A stretch of 44,390 nt of DNA from Planctomycetales bacterium (lineage in GTDB: Bacteria > Planctomycetota > Planctomycetia > Isosphaerales > Isosphaeraceae). The notes below the pieces were generated by a model. The model made no database searches, had not been told where the DNA came from, and worked only from the letters and a program-made list of their open reading frames with translations. The stretch spans positions 1-44,390 of the forward strand of contig DAIDHX010000036.1 in the NCBI GenBank assembly GCA_027451885.1, in the 5' to 3' direction. The position numbers were made by a program, and so were the translations under genes. Positions within the stretch are counted from its first letter, which is position 1, and each line of letters begins with the position of its first letter. Below, in pieces: positions 34,418 to 41,045 of this stretch.

Positions 34418-36089
34418 CAAGCGCAGGAGCAGGCGCGCTTGATCGTTCGGCCTCGGCCTGCGATTGCGCATCGTCCCATTCGAGCGAGGAGACCAGAGCG
34501 AGCACCAGGTCCGGATCGACCGGCTTGATCAGATGATGATCAAATCCGGATTCGCGAGAGCGTTTCCGGGCTTCGTCCTCGGCGTAGCCGGTCACCGCAA
34601 CCATCAGCGCGATTCCTCGAGAAAGTTCCTCATCGGAGCGGATGCTGCTCGCCACGTCGTAGCCGCTCATACCGGGCAGGCCAATATCCATGAGCACGAT
34701 CGCGGGCCGAAACGTGCGCACCTGCTCGATGGCCTCGGCACCATCATGAGCAACCATGGCGTCGTGGCCTTCGAGCCGGAGCACCATGGCCAGGCTCTGC
34801 GCCCAGGCCACGTTGTCGTCTACCACCAGCACCTTGCGCGGCGTTCTGGTGAGCTGGGCTTTCTTCGGCAAGGGATCGATTTCTTCGATCACATCGATTG
34901 CTTCATGGGCCTCACACGCGGTCCTGGAAGGGGCGAGCAGCGGCAAACGCACGACGAATTCGCTTCCCATATTGAGCCCTTCGCTCAGCGCCTGCACGCT
35001 GCCGCCGTGCATTTCGACCAGGCTCTTGACCAGGGTGAGCCCGAGACCAAGCCCCCCCTGCGAGCGATCGAGCGAATGATCGACCTGGGCGAAAACCTCA
35101 AAGATGCTTGAGAGCATTTCTGGGGGAATTCCGATCCCGTTATCGCGAACTCGGAAGATCACCTGGCTGCCTTCGGTGGCGACTGTCAGCCGGATTCTGC
35201 CCGCCTGTTCCGTGTACTTGGCAGCGTTGTTGAGCAGGTTGGAAAGCACCTGCGCCATGCGAATGGGATCGGCGTCGACATAGGGCGAATCGGCCGGGAC
35301 CGAGATCGAGAGCCGATGGTGCCGCGCCTCGACGACGGGTCGACTGGTTTCGACGGCATAAGCCACGATTGTGGCGGCATCGACCGGTTCCCGCTGGAGC
35401 CGCACCTTGCCCGAGGTCACGCGTGAGATCTCAAGCAGATCATCGACGAGTTGCGCCATCTGGTGAACCTGGTGGTCGATGACATCCCGCGCCCAGCAGA
35501 CCTCGGGATCGTCCCCGCCGCGTTGTTTCATGATTTTGATCGCGCTTCGGATCGGCGCGAGGGGATTACGCAGCTCGTGTCCGAGCATCGCAAGGAACTC
35601 ATTTTTGCGAATGTCCGCCTCAGCCAGTTTCCGAGCGGCGGCTTCGCTATTGCGGAGCGCCTCCTCAGCCCGTTGCCGGCTCGCAAGTTCACGCTCAAAA
35701 TTCTGGCGGCTATGCCCCAGTTCTCGCCGAGACGCGACGCACGTGAGCGAAACGGCGGTGCAAACGCACACAAACGCGGTGAGCATTCCGACCCAGGCCC
35801 GGCGCGAGGGAGTGTCACCCGACAGCCCGGAAAGAATCTGAAGGGCGCCGCAGATCGCAAGTGCAGCAGCTAGCCCACGCAGTCGGCTCGAGCCCAGGGT
35901 AGATCCAGGCGACAAAATCAACTTTCGCAAAGCCAGCCCCAGAAATCCCAGGCCAGCCAGCCCAAGCAGAATCTCTGGCGCCCACCGAATCCAGTTTTCA
36001 CGCAAGCCCAGGCCGTGAACCCAGCCCAGCGTGTTCAACCCCACATGCGTGGAGGCAAATAATAGACTGTCTCGGTCCATGACTTCCAT
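34368..36089 (-). CDS. Hybrid histidine kinase with C-terminal receiver
   Basis: A protein of 573 residues. Three predicted membrane spans (about 39-59, 70-90, 99-119) leave little outside the membrane. A coiled coil follows (120-160), then HisKA with His171 (GHELRNPLAPI), HATPase (about 275-390; NNAAKYTE, DNGIGIPPE, GGLGLGLTL), and a receiver (about 425-535) with Asp468 (LMDIGLPGMSG) and LIKPVD. There is no PAS or large periplasmic domain, so the signal may be membrane-borne or come from a partner. The C-terminal 35 residues are Ser/Ala-rich, and their codons overlap the convergent CE15 gene by 50 bases. Start at 36089 (GAGG just upstream) or the ATG three codons on; a leader hairpin at 36101-36119 precedes it. 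Confidence 0.93.
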   Translation of the reverse strand: MEVMDRDSLLFASTHVGLNTLGWVHGLGLRENWIRWAPEILLGLAGLGFLGLALRKLILSPGSTLGSSRLRGLAAALAICGALQILSGLSGDTPSRRAWVGMLTAFVCVCTAVSLTCVASRRELGHSRQNFERELASRQRAEEALRNSEAAARKLAEADIRKNEFLAMLGHELRNPLAPIRSAIKIMKQRGGDDPEVCWARDVIDHQVHQMAQLVDDLLEISRVTSGKVRLQREPVDAATIVAYAVETSRPVVEARHHRLSISVPADSPYVDADPIRMAQVLSNLLNNAAKYTEQAGRIRLTVATEGSQVIFRVRDNGIGIPPEMLSSIFEVFAQVDHSLDRSQGGLGLGLTLVKSLVEMHGGSVQALSEGLNMGSEFVVRLPLLAPSRTACEAHEAIDVIEEIDPLPKKAQLTRTPRKVLVVDDNVAWAQSLAMVLRLEGHDAMVAHDGAEAIEQVRTFRPAIVLMDIGLPGMSGYDVASSIRSDEELSRGIALMVAVTGYAEDEARKRSRESGFDHHLIKPVDPDLVLALVSSLEWDDAQSQAEAERSSAPAPALVTSRSSLGAGDDRRRS

Positions 36090-36100
36090 GCCTCACACCA

Positions 36101-36119
36101 CAGCCACACTCGGTGGCTG
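36101..36119 (-). promoter_or_regulatory. Leader hairpin or operator just before the hybrid kinase start
   Basis: CAGCCAC and GTGGCTG form a perfect 7-bp inverted repeat with a 5-base spacer, 11 bases upstream of the kinase ATG. It could fold in the mRNA next to the GAGG ribosome-binding site or bind a dimeric regulator. Confidence 0.35.
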
Positions 36120-36159
36120 AGTTCCTTGCATCCGTCGCGAAACACAGTTGATTTACGAC

Positions 36160-36188
36160 CATATACTTTCCAGTCTCTCAAGTCACAA
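36160..36188 (-). promoter_or_regulatory. Possible promoter for the hybrid kinase gene
   Basis: On the minus strand TTGTGA (36183-36188) and TATATG (36160-36165) are 17 bases apart, each matching consensus at 4 of 6 positions. The site is weak but well placed, about 75 bases upstream of the start. Confidence 0.3.
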
Positions 36189-36396
36189 GCGCTCTGCTCC
36201 GTCCACACCCGACTTTCTACCGGTTTCGCTTCGCTCCTGAAATCTCGTAAACGATCCAGACTTCCCAGAGTCTAAAGTGTGCCTCAATTCTTCCGCTCGC
36301 GATTCCCCCAGATTCTCTGTGTCGCCGATTTTCCAAATGACGGATGGGGCCTTGGAGGAGCAAGGTCCTCTGATCCGCGGGTTTCATCGGTTGTGA

Positions 36397-36425
36397 TTGA
36401 CGAGACTCGGCCTGGCCCATAGACT
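36397..36425 (+). promoter_or_regulatory. Sigma-70-type promoter for the lipoprotein gene
   Basis: TTGACG (36397-36402) and TAGACT (36420-36425) are spaced by 17 bases, matching consensus at 5 and 4 positions. Transcription would start near 36432, leaving about 79 bases of leader before the ATG at 36511. Confidence 0.5.
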
Positions 36426-36490
36426 TCGCTCGCTTCAGGGGATCTGCTTACCAGAGGCGAGAATCGCACTTCGGGGCCGCGTCATTTTTT

Positions 36491-36506
36491 GCGGAAAGGA
36501 CTCCGC
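36491..36506 (+). promoter_or_regulatory. Hairpin presenting the ribosome-binding site in its loop
   Basis: GCGGA and TCCGC pair around the loop AAGGAC, so the Shine-Dalgarno bases AAGGA lie in the loop, 11 bases before the ATG at 36511. It may tune translation initiation. Confidence 0.3.
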
Positions 36507-36510
36507 AGTC

Positions 36511-37575
36511 ATGAGCTCGAATCGTCGAGCCAGCTTCTGGCTTTCTCTCCTGGTCTCGGCTGGTTCTGCTGCGCTTCTTGTTCTGGGGGGCTGCGCGCTC
36601 GACAAAAACAACAAGAAAGGTTTGATTCCGCGCATTGGCGGGCACGGCGGCGAGGTGATGGAACCCAAGCGCTGCCTGCTGAAAGTGGCGATCATCAGTC
36701 GGCCCTTCGACGACCCCGCGGTGAACGACGTTGTGTGGCGAGTTGCCGATGAGCAAATTGTGCCTCCCGCGGAGCGCCATGTGTGGGAAGTCAACGGCCT
36801 GCGTGTGGGGCGGATCATTGGCGAGCTGCCGCTTGAGCTTGATGAGATCATGCGAGAGACGACCGCGCCCAAGAAGGTCGACCCGGTGAGCTACTACGTC
36901 GAGAGCGGCGAGCAGACGCTGGTGAGTGTGAGTGAGCAAGTTGACAAGGCGAGCGTGATCCTGAACCGCGAGGGGCGGGTGTTCGGCAAGGATTACGACA
37001 CGGCCAGCGGTTTTTTCCGCGTGACAGTCCGACACGAGGCCGAACAGGCGGTTGGGCTTCGGCTGACGCCTGAGATTCACTATGGACCGATTCAGCGAGC
37101 GTTCCAGGCAGCACCAAATGCAAATCCGCTGACCCCGCAGCAATTCCAGATCAGCGACGGTCAGGCGGAAGAGACGTTGCGCGACCTTGCGGTGAATCTG
37201 GTAGTGGAATCGGGCCAGGTGGTGGTGATTGGGTGTCGGCCTGAGCAAAAGCGGGGGCTGGGAACGTTCATGCTCACGCAGGCGCAGGCGCACAGCGATC
37301 AGCGGATGCAGCGGCTGATCTTGATCTGGGCGTCGCGAAACCTCACCGGCGTGGGCGATCCTGCTGCGCCGAAGGCGAGCGATCGACCCAGGTTTGAACG
37401 ACTTCGATTCGGCAAATCGGCAGCCGCCACGACCGGCCCTGGCCTCACCCCCGCGCCACGAATCAAGGGAACACCCGCGCCTCAGATCACAAGCGATCCA
37501 GCAATTCCCACGGCTCCGCCGCTGGGTTCTGCTCCACCGGCAGCAGATGCGTCAAAGCCAGCACCAGGTTCGTGA
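36511..37575 (+). CDS. Conserved planctomycete-type lipoprotein of unknown function
   Basis: A protein of 354 residues from ATG at 36511, placed after a good promoter and ribosome-binding site; a frame extension back to 36397 would start inside the promoter. The signal peptide ends in the lipobox LGGC (Cys31), followed by a basic stretch. The central 220 residues are soluble alpha/beta text (LLKVAIISRPFDDPAVNDVVW, GQAEETLRDLAVNLVVESGQ, VVVIGCRPEQKRGLGTFML). The last 60 residues are Pro/Ala-rich and disordered. I do not recognise a domain family. The hydrophobic-then-Pro-rich design suggests a lipid-anchored envelope protein. A small gene follows after 30 bases. Confidence 0.75.
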   Translation: MSSNRRASFWLSLLVSAGSAALLVLGGCALDKNNKKGLIPRIGGHGGEVMEPKRCLLKVAIISRPFDDPAVNDVVWRVADEQIVPPAERHVWEVNGLRVGRIIGELPLELDEIMRETTAPKKVDPVSYYVESGEQTLVSVSEQVDKASVILNREGRVFGKDYDTASGFFRVTVRHEAEQAVGLRLTPEIHYGPIQRAFQAAPNANPLTPQQFQISDGQAEETLRDLAVNLVVESGQVVVIGCRPEQKRGLGTFMLTQAQAHSDQRMQRLILIWASRNLTGVGDPAAPKASDRPRFERLRFGKSAAATTGPGLTPAPRIKGTPAPQITSDPAIPTAPPLGSAPPAADASKPAPGS

Positions 37576-37605
37576 GTCTGCGAAATGTGAAGGAGGATTG
37601 TCGCC

Positions 37606-37782
37606 GTGAATGGATTCACGCTTCAAGGCTCGAAAAACACGGAGAAGAACCGTTCCAGCGCCCGGGAAGACGCCAGGCGATGGCGGATTCACGCCGCACA
37701 CGAGCCGTTGCCGCGCCCGCTGCTCATTTTGCTCGAGCAACCCACAGACGACGAGGACTCTTCTTCGAGTCCTTTCAACTAG
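37606..37782 (+). CDS. Small hypothetical protein, 58 residues
   Basis: A GTG at 37606-37608 is preceded by AAGGAGGA with 7-8 bases spacing, one of the strongest ribosome-binding sites in the window. The frame reads 58 residues to TAG: a polar, basic N-terminal half (QGSKNTEKNRSSAREDARRW), a short hydrophobic patch (LPRPLLILLEQP) and an acidic serine end (TDDEDSSSSPFN). No family is recognised. Its position 30 bases after the lipoprotein stop suggests the same transcript. Conservation in relatives is needed before calling it a real gene. Confidence 0.4.
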   Translation: MNGFTLQGSKNTEKNRSSAREDARRWRIHAAHEPLPRPLLILLEQPTDDEDSSSSPFN

Positions 37783-37923
37783 ATCGCGGCCGTCTTTTGG
37801 GGCTCGGACCGTGTCCCTGAGCTCCGCGATTCTTGACCCATCCTCGCCTACGCCGATACGATTGAACACGTTCTCGGGGCCCCGGCTCCCGGCTCGAAGA
37901 GTGCTGGACTTTTCGAACGCGGA

Positions 37924-37943
37924 TCGCCCGGGACCACGGGCGA
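37924..37943 (+). repeat. Inverted repeat upstream of the thiS-thiG fusion
   Basis: TCGCCCG and CGGGCGA pair perfectly over 7 bp around a 6-base loop, 16 bases before the ATG at 37960. There are no TPP-riboswitch core motifs here. It may be a leader hairpin or a weak terminator for the upstream genes. Confidence 0.3.
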
Positions 37944-37959
37944 CGTTGATGAGACTGGG

Positions 37960-39018
37960 ATGGTCAAGATCACGCTCAATGGTGAGCCGCGCGAGCTGGT
38001 CGAGCCGGTCACCATTGCCGAATTGCTGCCACGATTAGGGGTTCGTTCCGAGCACGTGGCGGTCGAGCTCAATCGCCGGCTTGTGCCCCGCGCGCTGCAC
38101 TCCCAGACCAGACTTGCGGGGGGGGATGAGCTTGAAGTCGTCACCCTTGTGGGCGGGGGTTCAGGCGAGCCAGACAGGGTCGCGCCGTTTGACCTCGGAG
38201 GGCGCGTCTTTCGCAGCCGTCTCTTCGTGGGAACGGGTAAATACGCGACGCTCGAGCTCATGCGTGACTGCCTCGCAGCCAGTGGCGCGGAGGTGGTGAC
38301 CGTGGCCGTACGCAGGGAGCGGCTCACCGACGCGGGGGGCCGCAGCCTGCTGGATTTTCTTGACCTCGATCGCTACACGATCCTTCCCAACACAGCGGGC
38401 TGTTTCACCGCGGAGGATGCACTTCGCACTGCGCGGCTGGGGCGCGAACTGCTCGAGGGGCTGGACAATCCGGGTGCGTCGTGGGTGAAACTCGAGGTGC
38501 TGGCAGACCCACGCACGCTGCTTCCCGACCCTGTCGCCACGCTCGAGGCCACGCGGATTCTCGTCGCCGAGGGTTTTCAGGTGCTTTGCTATACAAGTGA
38601 TGATCCGATCATGGCGCGCCGTTTGAAGGCCGCGGGTGCAACCAGCGTGATGCCTGCTGGCAGCCCGATCGGCAGCGGCCAGGGCGTGCTGAACCCGAAT
38701 AACATCCGGATCATTCTTGAGGATCTCAAGGGTGACGATCCGGAGTATCCGGTGATCATCGACGCGGGCGTGGGCACGGCGAGCGACGTGGCCATCGCGA
38801 TGGAACTTGGCTGCGACGGCGTCTTGCTCAATACGGGCATCGCAGGCGCGGCGGATCCGCTCGCGATGGCGCATGCGATGCGCCTGGCTGTCGAGGCCGG
38901 TTGGCTCGCGGCTCTGGCTGGGCGGATTCCGCGCAAGCTTTACGCCACCGCCTCGAGTCCGACCGCAGGGCAGATCCGGCCATCGGGATCGCGCTACGCG
39001 GAAAAGACGCCTGGTTGA
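37960..39018 (+). CDS. thiSG: ThiS-ThiG fusion: sulfur carrier protein joined to thiazole synthase
   Basis: A protein of 352 residues. Residues 1-67 are ThiS, a ubiquitin-fold sulfur carrier ([26 protein letters not shown]) whose C-terminal glycines are internal at 65-67. Residues about 75-345 are ThiG, a TIM barrel that builds the thiazole phosphate of thiamine from deoxyxylulose phosphate, dehydroglycine and ThiS thiocarboxylate. The Schiff-base lysine is Lys177 in [24 protein letters not shown] and DAGVGTASD are further ThiG landmarks. Because ThiS must carry a free terminal glycine to be activated by ThiF, the fusion needs cleavage or another route. Neither thiF nor thiO is nearby. DinG follows after 38 bases. 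Confidence 0.94.
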   Translation: MVKITLNGEPRELVEPVTIAELLPRLGVRSEHVAVELNRRLVPRALHSQTRLAGGDELEVVTLVGGGSGEPDRVAPFDLGGRVFRSRLFVGTGKYATLELMRDCLAASGAEVVTVAVRRERLTDAGGRSLLDFLDLDRYTILPNTAGCFTAEDALRTARLGRELLEGLDNPGASWVKLEVLADPRTLLPDPVATLEATRILVAEGFQVLCYTSDDPIMARRLKAAGATSVMPAGSPIGSGQGVLNPNNIRIILEDLKGDDPEYPVIIDAGVGTASDVAIAMELGCDGVLLNTGIAGAADPLAMAHAMRLAVEAGWLAALAGRIPRKLYATASSPTAGQIRPSGSRYAEKTPG

Positions 39019-39056
39019 GCTCGTCTCGTTGCTGCTCGTGAGGCCCTCGAACCATT

Positions 39057-41042
39057 ATGCCCGTGCTCGATCCTGCCGCCATACTGGGCCCATCGGGTGC
39101 GATTGCGCGGCGGCTCTCGAATTACGAGCATCGCACCCAGCAGCTTGAGATGGCCAATGCGGTTGCTGCTGCCATCGAAAAGCCTGGCCATCTGATCGTG
39201 GAGGCCGGCACCGGCGTGGGCAAGAGCTTCGCGTACCTGGTCCCGGCGATTCAGGCCGCGGTGGAGCTCGAGAAAAAGGTTGTCGTTTCCACCCATACGA
39301 TCGCGCTTCAGGAGCAGCTTCTCAACAAGGACGTTCCGTTTCTGCGCTCGGTACTGCCCTATGAATTCACAGCGATCCTGGTCAAGGGGCGCTCGAATTA
39401 TCTGAGCCTGCGGCGGCTTGATTCCGCCACGAAACGGCAGGATTCGCTCTTTCAGACGAGCGAGGAAGTCGACCAGCTTGCCGAGCTCCGATTCTGGGCG
39501 GGGAGCACCCAGGATGGAAGTCGGTCGAACCTGCGATTCCGGCCGAAATCGACGGTCTGGGACGCGGTGGTGAGCGATAGCGGCAACTGCCTGGGCCGCG
39601 AATGCCCTCGGCACCCCGACTGTTTTTTTTTCAAGGATCGCCGCCGCATGCGCAACGCCCAGATTCTGGTCGTGAACCATGCGCTTCTGGTGGCGGATCT
39701 TGCCCTCCGAGACGTCGAGGCTCAACTTCTGCCCGATTACGACGTCGCAATTATCGACGAGGCGCACACGCTCGAGGCCGTCGCCGCGGAACACCTCGGC
39801 CTGCGACTGACGAGCGGCAGCGTCGACTTTACCTTGAATCGGCTCTACCACGAGCGCACGCACAAAGGTCTGCTGTCTTATCATAAGCTTGAGGAGGCGA
39901 TCCACCGCGCGCGTGCCGCGCGTGCCGCCGCGGAAAGCTTCTTCAACGCGGTCGCCAACTGGCGCGCCAATCATCCCGCGGGTTTCAATGGCCGTGTGCG
40001 CAAACCGATTGCGCTGCCAGGCGCGCTCGTGATGGAGCTGCGCGCCCTGTCTGGATCGATCGCGGTCGCCACGCAGGAAATCGAAAACCGCGAGGATCGG
40101 CTCGAGCTCGCCGCGGCCGATGATCGTTGCCGCAAGCTCGCCGACCAGATCACCGCCTGGGTTAATCAAGACGACGATTCACTCGTTTACTGGGTCGAGA
40201 ACACCGGGACCCAGTTCCGCCGGATCGAGCTTGCGGCAGCGCCCGAAGATCCTGGTCCCGCCCTCAGACGCCTGTTGTTCGAGGAAACGTCCACGTGCGT
40301 CCTCACGTCGGCAACGCTGTGCGTTGGCTCGCCACCTTCGTTCGAGTTTATCAAGTCGCGCGTGGGGCTTACCGCCGCCGATACGATCGCACTGGGCAGC
40401 CCGTTCGATTACGCCAAATCCGTCGCGATTCATATCCCACGCAATTTGCCTGACCCAACCAGCGATGCCGCGGCCTTTGAGCGCGAGTCCGTGCGCGCGA
40501 TCGCGCATTATCTCGACAAGACGCACGGCAAGGCCTTCGTGCTATTCACGTCGTACAAGATGCTTGACGCCTCGGCCCGCGCGATCACACCCTTCCTTGC
40601 GCGGAGGAACATTGCGCTTTTCACTCAGAGCGACGGCATGCCGCTCTCCAAGATGGTTGAGGCGTTCAAGGCCGACGTGGACAGCGTCATCTTCGGCGCG
40701 GATAGTTTCTGGCAGGGAATCGATGTTCCCGGCGAGGCACTCTCGAATGTGATCATCACAAAATTGCCGTTCTCAGTGCCGAGTCATCCCCTGCTTGAGG
40801 CCCGGCTTGAGGCCATTCGAGCCCGCGGCGGTAATCCGTTCATCGAGTATCAGGTCCCGGAAGCGGTGATCAAGCTCAAGCAAGGCTTCGGCCGCTTGAT
40901 CCGCGCCCATAATGACAGCGGCATCGTGGTCATCCTTGATCCACGCGTGCTCACGAAACCCTACGGACGGACATTCCTGAGCTCGCTCCCCCCCTGCCCA
41001 CGCGTGATCGAAGCTCCTGATTTCGGGAGTGCCGGGCTTTGA
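39057..41042 (+). CDS. DinG/XPD-like ATP-dependent DNA helicase with an atypical iron-sulfur site
   Basis: A protein of 661 residues of superfamily 2. Walker A is GTGVGKS (51-57), motif II DEAH (234-237), and later motifs include LTSATLCVG, VLFTSYKMLD, SFWQGIDVPGE and QGFGRLIR (motif VI). It should unwind DNA 5' to 3', acting on R-loops, forks or damaged DNA like DinG. The iron-sulfur region has Cys178, Cys183 and Cys189 with the same 5- and 6-residue spacing as E. coli DinG, but the first ligand position, in GRSNYLSLRRL, is Ser117 where the family normally has Cys. It is followed by the convergent GH38 gene, the stops being only 3 bases apart. The gene start has weak ribosome-binding support. 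Confidence 0.93.
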   Translation: MPVLDPAAILGPSGAIARRLSNYEHRTQQLEMANAVAAAIEKPGHLIVEAGTGVGKSFAYLVPAIQAAVELEKKVVVSTHTIALQEQLLNKDVPFLRSVLPYEFTAILVKGRSNYLSLRRLDSATKRQDSLFQTSEEVDQLAELRFWAGSTQDGSRSNLRFRPKSTVWDAVVSDSGNCLGRECPRHPDCFFFKDRRRMRNAQILVVNHALLVADLALRDVEAQLLPDYDVAIIDEAHTLEAVAAEHLGLRLTSGSVDFTLNRLYHERTHKGLLSYHKLEEAIHRARAARAAAESFFNAVANWRANHPAGFNGRVRKPIALPGALVMELRALSGSIAVATQEIENREDRLELAAADDRCRKLADQITAWVNQDDDSLVYWVENTGTQFRRIELAAAPEDPGPALRRLLFEETSTCVLTSATLCVGSPPSFEFIKSRVGLTAADTIALGSPFDYAKSVAIHIPRNLPDPTSDAAAFERESVRAIAHYLDKTHGKAFVLFTSYKMLDASARAITPFLARRNIALFTQSDGMPLSKMVEAFKADVDSVIFGADSFWQGIDVPGEALSNVIITKLPFSVPSHPLLEARLEAIRARGGNPFIEYQVPEAVIKLKQGFGRLIRAHNDSGIVVILDPRVLTKPYGRTFLSSLPPCPRVIEAPDFGSAGL

Positions 41043-41045
41043 TCT

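Larger units (their letters stand above)
36090..36510. other. Divergent intergenic region between the hybrid kinase and lipoprotein genes
   Basis: About 421 bases with no supported gene. It contains a 7-bp hairpin (36101-36119), a possible minus-strand promoter (36160-36188), a small inverted repeat CCTTG/CAAGG (36350-36365), the lipoprotein promoter (36397-36425) and a hairpin at the lipoprotein ribosome-binding site (36491-36506). No tRNA or riboswitch was recognised. Confidence 0.5.

Noticed and set aside
37783-37959. TPP riboswitch upstream of thiSG
   Set aside because: A CTGAG and a TTGACCC are present, but the conserved CUGAGA, ACCC-UUGAACCUGAUC and GAUAAUGCCAGCG-type core elements are not, so I do not call it.
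38994-40169. Long open frame of 391 codons on the minus strand
   Set aside because: Antisense to the DinG-like helicase, which carries Walker and DEAH motifs in frame.
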